A stretch of DNA of 64,000 nucleotides from Ypsolopha sequella. Lineage: Eukaryota; Arthropoda; Insecta; Lepidoptera; Ypsolophidae. Both the position numbers and the translations under genes were made by a program. The first letter of the stretch is position 1. Each line of letters begins with the position of its first letter. Shown piece by piece: positions 31,608-42,800 of the stretch. The notes under the pieces were generated by a model. The model did not search any database and was not told where the DNA came from. It was given only the letters and a program-made list of their open reading frames with translations. Location of the stretch: NCBI GenBank assembly GCA_934047225.1, contig CAKOHE010000111.1, positions 186,001 to 250,000 on the forward strand, read 5' to 3'.

Positions 31608-34469
31608 TAGGGTGGTTCTTAAAATCCAAAATTTGAAATTTCAGTGGGACACCCTTTTATAATGTTCTTTGGCATAAGAAATGAGCATATGATTTTTATT
31701 TAATTTCTTAAACGAAGTTCAGGAGTCGCTACTGAATTTCAAATATTTTTTTTTTATAATTTTTTCGAAGATGATATACAATTGTGCCTGATACACACTA
31801 TTATTAACCCAAAAACACAACGCTCACAAAATCAACATTAGGAACACGACTCATTACCCTTACCATGACATTGCTCATTCCGGTGCACTGAAAATTATGA
31901 AAATCGAGGAAGATAAGCAATTCCTGCTAGTTCAAAGATAGAATAGATCTGGAAAGATTTGAAGTTTAGATAAACAATATTCAAACAAAGTGGCCGAAAA
32001 ACAACGAAAAGTGGAGCCGTTGTAAAACTTGAAACAGCGGGAACAAGAAAGTGTTAAAAGATTAACTGAAAAATCTACTTTGACTATTCATAATTCATAA
32101 TTCATAATAATTTATTTGTCAAACATAGGTACAATAATTGGATACACATAAGTTTAAAATGGTCTCTCTATGTTTCGCCTTAAAGGCACACAAATATTTT
32201 AAAGTAAGTACTTATAGCTAGATGAAAGTCATAATAAAATAATACAATGTTAAATTTCAAAAAATATTTACAATTAAAACATTTTTGGTTATATTGCTAG
32301 ATATCATGAAAGAAACCAGACGCACTAAACTGTAAAAAAATATTTAACTACTGTGGCAGCTTGTCATCGTTTAGGAACTCTTTTACGGAGTAGTAAACTT
32401 TGTCAATTATTTCATCATCTTCATCATCTGAAATTAGAAGTCCCGACGATGAGAGGTTTATCGTTTCTCCACAGCCAGCGCCTTCGCGCTCTGAAGCACC
32501 GCCATCGAAACGGTGCAGAAAAAAAATTATAGACGATCGTTTAGCTGTTAGCCTTGACGTCACGAAATTAAGTGTCAGGTCAGGGTGTTCACGACGGAAC
32601 AAAGTGATATTTAAATAAAACAAAAAAGGACTTTGGAAACGAATTAATTATTTGTGTTTTAGATAAATTTTACAATATTAGAATGACAAGTGCTTGTACC
32701 GACAGAGTTAACGAGACTGCGGTAGCTAGGCGCGCAGGCTTTTGAGCACAAAGTAAAGATACTTTACACAAACTAAACTTAATCTTATTTCCCATAAGAT
32801 AAAGTCCACAACACATTATGATTATAAACACTAATGACATTTAATAAACTAAAAAACAACTAGAACTTGTTGGACGCACACACACACACACACAGAATGT
32901 TTGTAAAGCGTCGTACGGGCGCAAACACAGGGCGTCGACCCACTTCTTGGTATACCAAAGCTAAGCCGAGGTACAGGAGAGGCAAAGGCAACAGCAGTAT
33001 TTGAAACTATAATGTGCTGGAGCTTAACTGAAAAAATTAAGTGCATGTGTTTCGATACTACGTCATCCAACACTGGTTCGAGAAATGGAGCGTGCATTCT
33101 TTTGGAAAAAAAGTTGGAAAAGGATTTGCTCTGGCTGGCTTGCCGACATCATATACTCAAAATAATGTTAGAAGCCGTGGTACTTCAGGCACTGGGTCTT
33201 TCCAGCAGACCCGAAATTGAAGTTTTTAAACGATTCAAAAATAATTGGGCAAATATAACCCAAAATGACATCAAGACTGTTTCTTCTGATACATTGTTGT
33301 TTAAAAATAGTGTACATATTTCAGAGACCGTCATTACTTTTTCAAAACAGCAATTAGCTTTGTACCAGCCGAGGGACGATTATAAAGAATTGTTGCAGCT
33401 AAATATTATATATTTGGTAGGTACACTTGAAAAATCAACGTCCTTTAGAACACCTGCAGGTTTACATAGAGCTCAGTGGATGACAAAAGCGATATATTCG
33501 CTTGAAATTTTCTTATTTCGAGAACAATTTAAGATGTCGAGGCAAGAACAGAAAGGCATAAAAGACATTTGCGTGTTCACAGTGCGAATATATGTGAAAT
33601 ATTGGTATAAAGCCCTTTCTGCAGCATTTACACATGCGAACGATTTGCAGCTGTTGAAAGACCTCAAGCTGTATGAAGATATTAATCCGCTATTATCCAA
33701 AGTAGCCCTAAAAAAATCATGGGACAGTAGTGGTACCTGTCGGAAGAACTGGTGTGCTTAGCATTATTTGACGACAGAATTAGCTTCGAAACTAACAGAA
33801 ATATGGTAAAAGCATTACAAAATGAAGGTCTAGAAGGTCCTAATCGTATAGCATTGGAATGTGATTCTATTCTTGACAAAAACAATGAAGACTTTATCTC
33901 AAGCAACTCATATACTTAGATTATTTCAGTTAACTGGTATGACGCCTGACTTTCTCAAGAACGATGCAGAAACCTGGGATAATGACGAAAGTTATAAAAG
34001 AAATAAGGCAATAGCTTATAGTATGCGAGCTGTGAATGATATTGCAGAGCGAGGAGTAGCACTTATGCAGGAGTACAACAAATTACATTCCACTGATAAA
34101 TAACAAAAACAGTACCTACTATTATTGGTTAAAGACTCGAAAAAAGTTTCCTGACACCAAGAAATCAACATGAATAACATTTTGTCAACATGAATATTCA
34201 ATTACTTGTTTTCTTTATTAAGATGACATTTTGTATGTGTTTGTAAGTGAATTTGATTGACATATTCGAATAAAAAAATAGTAACTTACATAAATTTATT
34301 TATTATTGCTAGAGTTTTTATCTTTAGCGGTAGCGACCCCTTAAATTTGAATAAAAACTTCGAAAAAAATACATCGGCCCTTTTTTATCTCATAGCATAG
34401 ATTATAATTACGAGGTGCCCCATGAGAAAATAAAAAAAAAAATATTTCGTCCAGATAAGAACCACCCTA
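31608..34469 (+). mobile_element. hAT-like element, 2.9 kb, with broken transposase
   Basis: The ends are TAGGGTGGTTCTTA and TAAGAACCACCCTA. The 8-bp flanks are ATAAAGGT (31600-31607) and ATATAGGT (34470-34477), matching at 7 of 8 positions, as for an old hAT target duplication. The right half codes a transposase-like protein. A (CA)n tract lies at 32877-32894, and a LINE-like AT tail at about 32090-32120. Confidence 0.8.
32930..34103 (+). pseudogene. hAT-like transposase, frameshifted
   Basis: Reading starts upstream of the first ATG at 33012, with LLGIPKLSRGTGEAKA. It continues with KCMCFDTTSSNTGSRNGAC, LLWLACRHHILKIMLE, VLQALGLSSRPEIEVFKRF. A frame change near 33725 leads to WYLSEELVCLALFD. 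A second change near 33890 leads to LTGMTPDFLKNDAETW, AVNDIAERGVALMQEYN and a stop at 34103. This domain order is common among insect proteins derived from hAT-like elements: an FDTT-SNTG block, a CRHH block, and a C-terminal VND-AERGV block in the dimerisation region. At least two frameshifts make it inactive. The N-terminal DNA-binding part is not recognisable. Confidence 0.78.
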
Positions 34470-34937
34470 ATATAGGTATATCGATCCGATTAGCATATCC
34501 CAGGTAATAATTTATTACATTCTTTGCTAATTAAAGATAATTCTTGTCAGTTTATACCTATGCTATAATATAATTTATTTGATTATCAGGTTACTTATTA
34601 TTTTTTTACACAACAGAAAAGTCTCTTGTTTTACCGAAGTAAGTTATGAAATATTCTTTTTTATTCATAGCTCAATTTAAAAAATATTTGGTTTATTCAA
34701 AACATTATTCATGCAATAGAGTCATTATAAAATGAAGAAGCCTCTTGTTTCCGACTTAAGTTCTAACTCATGCAAGAAAGACATAAAATTTTACTACAAA
34801 ACAACATTAGTACATTATTGCAAAGGCAGCGAAATAGGCAATTGCAGGTCGAGTATGAGTTTGAAGGCCGAGCCGCAGGCGAGGACTTCAATGATACGAG
34901 ACAGGCAATTGCCATTTCGGCCGAGGCATATATAGTG

Positions 34938-35295
34938 CTTTTCTTAAACATACGCGGAAATATTATCATTACTTTTGAATAAAGTGCTTTTAATTTATTA
35001 TTAACCAAATAACAACGAACTCCACTTTACCGCCAATTTTTTTTTTTTACATTTAGTGCCGAAAGGTAAACGCATCTGTGGCTATACAGCCACGAGAACG
35101 CAATGTGTACGATAGATGAAAGAGTTCTAAATTCAAACAGCACACCGTTTCATACAACATTGCCGGTGCGCTCTTCGTTCCAAATTCAAAAAATGCGCTG
35201 GGAAGTGATTTTGGTTTTTCAGTCTACGTAAATATGATACTTCGCGTGTTCTTTATTCAAAAGTTATGATAATATTTCCGCGTATGTTGAAGAAA
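34938..35295. repeat. Inverted repeat, 35-bp arms
   Basis: TACGCGGAAATATTATCATT ... TTTGAATAAAG at 34951 is mirrored by CTTTATTCAAAAG ... AATATTTCCGCGTA near 35260-35284. The loop is about 275 nt and shows no coding content. Confidence 0.7.
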
Positions 35296-35689
35296 AATAT
35301 TTTAATCAATTTTCTAGTTACTTTAATTGTGTACTCGTATTTTATAACATAATCGATCGTTTCGCAATATGTAAGGTACATTTGCATAATTTTACCGCAA
35401 ACCAATTACAATAACTATATAAGTTGTAACAAAAGAAGCACAGCGATTACTAATTCGATTTTAGACTATAATCGATTCGATTGTAACCATTAGAGCCACG
35501 GATCGAATCGTAGTGCTTCCATTTAGCGTGCTATATTTTCTAGTTATTGCCAGTTTGTATGGATACTATTCAATTGTTCTTGAAACTTTATGATAGACTA
35601 AACATGAAAAAACTTACAACATGATATGAAGAAGGTTTTGCAATAAAAGGGCAGTCATCATTGCAGTGATGAAATTTTTATTTAAGTAA

Positions 35690-35850
35690 GGTTTTTAAGT
35701 GCATGCTTATACTTATTACATATACATACAGATACTCGCGCCTGTCTCTCAGAGGGGTAGGCAGAGACTACTGATTTCCATCGGTGACGATCCAGACACA
35801 CCTCTTTCGCCTCTTCCACATCCATCAATTTAGTTATCAAGCTATGGCTG
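35690..35850 (-). mobile_element. RTE-like LINE C-terminal stub
   Basis: The minus strand codes MDVEEAKEVCLDRHRWKSVV followed by SAYPSERQAR, the last residues of a LINE polyprotein found intact-like in the fragment at 37335-38070. It ends at a simple 3' tail. It is heavily 5' truncated. Confidence 0.75.
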
Positions 35851-36004
35851 CCGATAGCAAGGCGATCTCTATAGCCTTCCACCCAATGCCCCAAAATAAC
35901 ATACAACAGAATACAACGAAGACAATTAACAATTAGCTGTTGAAAGCGCATTTCTTAATTTTTTCTCGTTTGATATTTAGTTAAAAAATTAAAATCGTGG
36001 CTGA

Positions 36005-36549
36005 TATACAGGCTGTAATCGTTTAGAGTGACCAGGCCATTATTCCATAACTATTAAAGATATCAAAAATTTTTAAACTGATATCGAAAGTATGTTACCT
36101 AATCAGTAAAATTATATGGATAACTTTTTGAAAATCAAACGGGAAGTATCCAAAATTTTGACATTAAACATTCCCATACATTTAGTATTAATGCGATATT
36201 GAAACATGGTTTCTTATTAATTTGAAGTGGTAAAATAATTAATCTACACGTGTATCTACTTGAAAATCATGATTATCATATCATACGTAATCATTAAATG
36301 AGATTAAGGTAAAATGAGTTCTAGACCACTTAAAATAAGGAAACTAAAACCATTCTACTAATCTCATACTAAATGTATGGGAATGATTAATGTCAACATT
36401 TTGGATACTTCTCGTGTGAATTTCAAAAAGTTATTGATGTCATTTTACTGATTAGGTAACATACATTCGATATCAGTTAATTTTTTTTTGATATATGTTA
36501 TAGTTACGAAATAATGGCCTGGTCACACTTAACGATTACAACCTGTATA
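36005..36549. mobile_element. Fold-back MITE with arms of about 180 bp
   Basis: The ends are TATACAGGCTGTAATCGTTT and AACGATTACAACCTGTATA. The arms match through GACCAGGCCATTATT, GTTACCTAATCAGTAAAAT and CCCATACATTTAGTAT. No frame is open. Its TA-ended TIR suggests a Tc1/mariner-type element. Confidence 0.82.
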
Positions 36550-37334
36550 CTTAAATACTTGAAGTTGATGTAACTTATGAAATATTATTGTAAAATATGT
36601 ATCTTATAGGTATAAATTTGGTTGCCCAGTAGCCAATAATCTTGTTAAATAAAAATGAATTATAATTATAAATTATTTAAATACACTTGTACTTGTCCAC
36701 TGCTTTTTCTAATCGGTGTCGCTATAATAGCATAACCAAAGGTTCTTTAATACTAACGTGAATGCTGTTAGTTATACGTATTATCACATTGTTTATACAT
36801 TATATATTTTTATATTATATATTTATAATATTGTTTGTTTACGTGCAATATATGAACATTAAAAATACTCAAATCAAATAAATGTTTCACAATTTATAAG
36901 CGAACATATAAAAACTAAAATAATCACAGCTTTAAATCGATCTTAATAACTTTTCTAGAAAACTGCATTGAAATCCGTTAAGTAGTAATCAAGTTATGCG
37001 GTAACATACTCTTACATACAGATAAGGAAAGTTTTAATTATGGAACAATTTTATAGAGGTATATATGTATGTATATATGTCGGTCGAATAAATTGTATAA
37101 AGATTTATTTTCACTTTTATAGACGAAATGTACCTTCCTTGTAAAGCGGTCTAAGTGATGCGTGAATACCACAATAAAACACAGAAATTTAGAAGATAGA
37201 AGCGAATACACCAACAAATGCGGATTGCTTCATATTTAGAGATAAAAAAGCGATTTGACCTGGCAATATTAATTGTTTATCGAATGAAAATTTCAATATC
37301 AAATGCCCATGTCTTTTTCAGGAAACACATTTGA
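36550..37334. other. No gene seen
   Basis: AT-rich DNA with short TATATGTATG repeats near 37060. No supported feature. Confidence 0.4.
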
Positions 37335-38070
37335 GTTATTTACATACAAACGTACATATAATGCTCACGCCTGTCTCCAAGAGGAATAGGCGGAGACTAC
37401 AGATTTCCATCTGTTACGATCCTCAACACCTCGTTTGCCTCTTCCACATCCATGTCACCCAACAATATAGACGTACAAGCTCTTACATTTCGGGTACTTT
37501 TGCCCTTCTTCAATATGTCACCAATGGGAGTCAGCATACGTCCTTCTCGGGCGGCCTGCGGGCCTATTATGTATCTCTAGTTGCCTTCTGGACTGGGTGT
37601 CTATCATCAAAAACATAGATATACTATCGAATTCCGATGTCCTAAGGATATTTTTGCACTTGAAGTGACGACACAGATTGTTAATACTTCAATACCCACT
37701 AAAGGCAATTTTGAAATTTCAGTTTTTATCTATGTTTCTGATGATAAGCACCTCGTTCAGTTGGCAACTAAAGATACAGAATACAGGGGCTGGTCGAGTT
37801 CTACCTTTGACATGCGCATCATATCTTTCTTTTATCACTCTACTTTCATTCATCCTCTCTACATGTCCAAACCACCGAAGCATTCCTTTTTCTATTCTAG
37901 TTACTATATCTTCTTTCAGGCCGCAATGATCCCGTATGTCGATATTATTCACTCTATCATTCAATGTTAAACCACACATACTCCGCAAGGAACACATTTC
38001 CACTGCATTCAAATCCCGTAGGGGCATATTTGTGTCCAGTCTGCGTGCTTTGGAAGGCACGTTGATCTGT
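37335..38070 (-). mobile_element. RTE-like LINE fragment, split by a MITE
   Basis: On the minus strand, 38070-37775 codes EMCSLRSMCGLTLNDRVNN, DHCGLKEDIVTRIEKGMLRW, FGHVERMNESRVIKERYDA. After the MITE at 37580-37768 the frame resumes as DILKKGKSTRNVRACTSIL and DMDVEEANEVL. This is the C-terminal region of a non-LTR retrotransposon with the WFGHVERM block. An in-frame stop follows VTDGNL. It is 5' truncated and inactive. Confidence 0.82.
37580..37768. mobile_element. 189-bp MITE, TA target duplication, inside the LINE
   Basis: The ends are GTTGCC...GGTGTCTATCATCAAAAACATAG (left) and CTATGTTTCTGATGATAAGC...GGCAAC (right), about 40-bp imperfect TIRs. TA flanks both ends. The sibling copy is at 25892-26069. 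Size and TA duplication suggest a Tc1/mariner-type MITE. Confidence 0.82.
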
Positions 38071-38215
38071 GGGCCCATATTTGTGCCTGAAGTACCATTA
38101 CGCCAGATGTAATAAATCGCCTATGAAACGGGGATGTTCGAGTGTGGCTTGTGACTTGCATTTCACAATCCATACACGAAAAAACCTCTGAAACCTCGGG
38201 GAATTATACAGTGAA
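38020..38215 (+). repeat. RepC copy, diverged
   Basis: GTGCTTTGGAAGGCACGTTG, then GAGTGTGGCTTGTGACTTGC and TTTCACAATCCATACACG match the RepC copies at 7206, 14318 and 19675. It ends about 30 bp before the exon at 38248. Confidence 0.65.
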
Positions 38216-38247
38216 GATGTATTTTTTGTATAATTATTTGTTCCCAG

Positions 38248-38472
38248 ATCTCAGCGGGCATAGAGACGACGATCGTGTGCGCCCGTCTGGCCATGCCGAA
38301 TCGTCTGATAAGGCCGGTAGTCGAAGGGATCGGCGGCTACAACATATCGGTATCCTTCGCCACCGACTGGTTCCCCAGCTACTGCTTCTCCCTGAGCCTG
38401 GTCGGGTTGAACACCACAGCGAGGGATATGCAGGAGTGGCTACCGGAACGCAGGATTGGCTACATGGGATAG
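38248..38472 (+). CDS. Terminal exon of an unrecognised gene (75 codons with stop)
   Basis: The acceptor TTTGTTCCCAG ends at 38247 and the frame closes at TAG 38470-38472. The protein starts ISAGIETTIVCARLAMPNRL, continues GIGGYNISVSFATDWFPSYC and ends EWLPERRIGYMG. Third positions are strongly GC-rich, and the residues (W, C, Y, G) look like a conserved globular domain. A second frame is also open here (38142-38477), but its composition (RRDRRLQH, LLLLPEPG) is typical of an off-frame shadow. Phase at the acceptor is 0. No polyadenylation signal is obvious within 100 bp. I cannot name the family. The upstream exons are not seen; the exon at 19273 ends in phase 1 and cannot join directly. Confidence 0.65.
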   Translation: MSAGIETTIVCARLAMPNRLIRPVVEGIGGYNISVSFATDWFPSYCFSLSLVGLNTTARDMQEWLPERRIGYMG

Positions 38473-39146
38473 GTTGACTAAGATATATTTTTATTATTAT
38501 TATTATTTTCTTTCACCACGTAAATTCCTGCTGTCTTGTATTGTTTTGTCCCTTTCCTTAGCTTAATTAGATGTAAGTACTTTGTATAGTTTAAAAGCCT
38601 TTGTAAGAGAAATTATTAAAAAAAGAAAAGGAAACATAAAAAAAACTGATCTTGCTAATTTTCTTGCCCTTCTTCTTTGCAAGACTAATTGAATGGGCGG
38701 AATTAGGCATATATTTATTTATAGCATATTTATCTTTCAACTTTGTTGTATTTTTTGTATTATATTTATGTATATTATATATTTATTTGCAAGGAAATTA
38801 ACGTATTGGAAACGGGACAAAAGGGATTTTCAGAAAATGAAACCAAAAGTACACAAAACTTACCAGGAAATCAAGAAAAAACAGGCTTCCACTAGCTCTA
38901 GGGCAAATGTGCCCTGTTTCGTGAATCCAATGGGATTTCAAATTTCATATATTAATTTTCTGTGGCAAATTTTGTATTCTTTTTACGACGATCTTCTTCG
39001 ATATGAGAAAAATAACAAAAAAATGTGACAAAACATTCCAAAGGTGAATGCTCAAAAAAAACCCAGGCCCGGCGCCAATGAAATATATATCATATTTTTA
39101 GTTTAAATATGTAATGAAATACTTCATATTTTTTATCATCGATATC
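38473..39146. other. Probable 3' UTR or flank; no gene seen
   Basis: It holds an ATT-rich run at 38490-38510. A 111-codon frame at 38693-39028 has AT-driven composition with no recognisable domain. Confidence 0.4.
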
Positions 39147-39151
39147 GATGG

Positions 39152-39618
39152 TGAGCACGCGATATGACGGCAGTGCTTTGTATCACCATAGGTTTTAAAA
39201 AATAGCGGGAAGTGAAGAGAAATAAATTACGAAGATGAAAGATCTGACCTTGGGAAGGAGCTGCATGCACCACAAACCACGCTTCGCCTGAGCCACCAAG
39301 TCTCTGGTGTTCTCCAAGATGGTTTTCTTCTTCCTCTTCGTGCCTGGTTGCGCTCTTCTCGGCTAGTCTTCTTCGTAATAGTAATAGATGAAAATGAGGC
39401 GCACAGCGGGTGCGATCTCAAAATGGCGGGCGGTAGGGTCGAGGTAGGACCTAGTCGAATGACAATCAGCGTAGACCTCCGGCGTGAAAGGCTTCTGATT
39501 GACGACTGATTGATTTGCGTCCAAAACTAAGCGGGTGGAGATGCAGCGAAAATGACAGTTGAAAATATTAATTCACAACTACCCCGCAGTATGAGAGCCA
39601 CAAGAAGTGGCGCGAACA
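39152..39618 (-). repeat. 3' LTR of the BEL/Pao element
   Basis: It is 467 bp. On the coding strand it begins TGTTCGCGCCACTTCTTGTG and ends CGTGCTCA. It is identical to 45522-45988. Confidence 0.95.
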
Positions 39619-39634
39619 TTTGCCCCCGGCGTTA
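39619..39634 (-). other. Polypurine tract of the BEL/Pao element
   Basis: On the coding strand, AACGCCGGGGGCAAA directly abuts the 3' LTR. This is the expected place for the plus-strand primer. A similar GCGGGGGCAAA lies upstream near 39698-39709. Confidence 0.7.
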
Positions 39635-39825
39635 AAACCATTGGTTTTAAAATAAGAATAGAAAAGTAAAAATAAGACAGAGAATAACGAAATTTTGAAG
39701 CGGGGGCAAAGAAAGGAGTTATTGAGATGGGAGAGGGCAAAGACGCACGACAGGTCGTTTGTAAACACCTGTCGTCGTTTTGACAGAAGCTACCCTAATG
39801 ACATTATCTTTGCCAGGGTATACAG

Positions 39826-42800
39826 CTACAATAACACCGAGCGGCATTGAAGCGGTGGAGTGTTATCGGTAACTACAACGACAACAGATCCAATTTTGAT
39901 TGGGTTGGAAGGTGTATTCCATTTTCCTCTAGACTGGAGAAGATGGAGATAATCATTCTTCCATCGCCTTGCGAACGATTCTACCATTTGATCAAGCAAC
40001 GCGTAGCGACGTAATAAATTAACTGGCTCATCAGCCACCTTACAAGCGGGTAATTCTTTTAAAGGAGTTGACATCAGAAAATGTGCAGGAGTTAACGCGC
40101 TAAGTTCAGATGGATCTTCACTCAGCAGCGTAAGCGGACGAGAATTTATGACACATTCTATTTGCGTAACTACAGTTAATAATTCTTCGTAGGTCAACAG
40201 TTGAGTACCTACTACTCTATGCAAATGCGTCTTAAATCCTTTGACATATATCTCATAATGTCCCCCAAAATGTGGGCTACGTGGAATATTAAATTTCCAT
40301 TGTATTCTATGATCGGCAAGTTCATTCGCGAAAGACGTTTTAAATTCTTCGGAGTTTGTCAAATTGTAAATTTCTGAGAGGGCATTTCTAGCGCCTACAA
40401 AGTTCGTAGCATTATCTGAATATACGAAAGACACTGCTCCACGTCTAGATAAAAAACGTTTGAACGCGGAAAGAAAAGTGTTCGTGCTAAGATCAGTTGC
40501 CAATTCAACGTGAACTGCACGAGTCACCAGGCATACAAATATGCAGAGGTAACATTTGACGGGACGGACTCCACGTTTTCGATACGGAGTGATACTGATA
40601 GGACCACAATAATCCACAGCGCAGTGGACAAAAGCTTTAGCCTCATTAACGCGGCATGATGGTAAATCTGCCATGAAAGGGAAGGTTTGTCTCGGCTTCG
40701 CCTTAAAACAATAATTGCAGCTATGTATTACGCGACGAACAATATTTCGACAGGAAAGTATCCAAAATTTTTGGCGGATTATTGACATTAAAGCCACTGG
40801 TCCAGTGTGACAATTTTTGCGATGATAATGAATGATAATCAATTCGACAATATGATTTTTACGAGGTAACAACACAGGGTGTTGTTGATCGAACGTCATG
40901 TCTGTGTTGCGAAGTCGACCACCAACGCGTAACAATCCATTTTTATCTAAAAATGGCGATAGTCGATTTAAAGCGGGAGAACAAAGTTTATTTGACTTTA
41001 ATCTTTTTATTTCATCAAGAAAATAAAATGCTTGAAGAGCTTTAATCAATGCAACTTCAGCGAAATCCATATCGGTAGCGGTAAAAATATTAGAGCGCGG
41101 TAAAATACGTAAAAATCGGTAGATGTAAATGATTGTGTGTAAAAGCACAAGCCATGACGAAATTCTTTCCGAAAGAGAAAGAAGTGGATGCGGTTCTTCA
41201 TTACTAAAAGCGGGAAGAGAAATTGTTTTTGATTCCGGCAAGTTTTCTTCAATAGAAGCTGATTCTATTGTTTTGATTGGCCACTCTTTAGCGTCCAGAT
41301 AAAGCCAAGCAGGTCCAGTGAACCAGAGCGGGTGACTCATCAACTGCGTGGGAGTGAGACCACGGGAAAGACAGTCGCTCGGGTTTTGAGAACCAGCTGT
41401 ATGGTAAAAACATTCAGCGGGAATAGCGGATATTATTTTTGTTATACGCGTCGCGACAAAGGTTTTAAACCTGTGCGGTGAGGAATGTATCCAGTGTAAA
41501 GTTACCATAGAATCGGTAAAACAGTAAATACGTTCAATATTGTGACGTATTTTATAAGCGTCAACTACACGACGAGTTAATTTCGACATGAGTAACGAGG
41601 CACAAAGCTCAAGGCGGGCGACACTGACGGTCTTGAGCGGACAGACTTTTGACTTTGCGCATACCAGCCGAATGCTAGTGCAAGTGTCTGAGTCATCTTG
41701 TACTCTAATATATACGACACATCCGTATCCACGTTCACTTGCGTCTGCAAATGATATTATCGAAATTTTCGAATTTTGGAACACGTCTAAGTGGCGTTTA
41801 ATACGTAAATCCCGCAAAACAGGTAGCTCCTTCAAATAGTTTTGCCAAATCTGCGCAATATCAGAGGGTAGTGTTTCATCCCAGTCTAATTTTAAAATAC
41901 AGATTTTCTGCAAGAGTAATTTTGCGTACAAGATCACAGGAGCGGTAAAGCCGAGGACGTCGTACTGACGTGCTATCACGGACAAAACATTGCGTTTAGT
42001 ACATGGGCGACTATCTAGCGATACAGTAAAAGAGAACTCGTCAGAATCAGGCGACCACTGTAAGCCAAGAACTTTAAGAGTTTGAGTTTGTTCTTCAAAA
42101 TTCTTACTAGAATTTAAGCGGTGAGTATCAGGCAGTGTATCAAGTAACTGTTGACAGTTACTAGACCACTTGACGAGCTCAAAGCCACCGGCCTTAAGCA
42201 ATCCTACCAGCTCATCTCTGAGCTGTAAGGAGCCCTGCACGGTGGGCGTGCTATAGCAGATGTCGTCCATGTAACAGTTTCGTGCGGCTACAGTAGCGGC
42301 GAGCGGGTACGCTGAACTCCCATCCTCACAGAGTTTCCTGACTACTCTCATCGCAAGGAAAGGGCTACTACGTAGTCCAAAGCAGACGCGATTGAACTGA
42401 TAAGCGATAAGCGGTGAACACGTGTCAAAGCGGTATAAAAACTTTTGAAATTTGCGATCATCGGCGTTAACCAAAACTTGTAAGAACATTTGTTTGATAT
42501 CCGAGGTAAAAGCGATTTCATACAAGCGGAAGTCAAGTAAAATTAAAAACAAATCGTTTTGCAAATTAGCACCTGTGTGCAGCGTGTCATTTAATGAGAC
42601 ACGAGTACCATCAGCGGAGTCAGTCTTAGTACTGGCATTCATACAAATACGCACCTTTGTCGTTGATTTATCAACACGCACTACGGGATGATGCGGAATA
42701 TAATAACCAAGAGATAATTGGTCATCATTATGAAGCGGGGATATGTAACCTTTAGTTAGGTATTCATTTATTATATTGTTATACTCGGAACGTAAATCTG

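Noticed and set aside
33473..33906. Minus-strand frames opposite the hAT-like transposase
   Set aside because: They are shadows; the plus strand carries the recognisable transposase blocks.
37060..37082. TATATGTATG tract as a regulatory element
   Set aside because: It is a short simple repeat with no supporting context.
38142..38477. 111-residue plus-strand frame overlapping the terminal exon
   Set aside because: Codon composition and residue content favour the other frame, which has GC-rich third positions and ends at a stop in a natural C-terminus.
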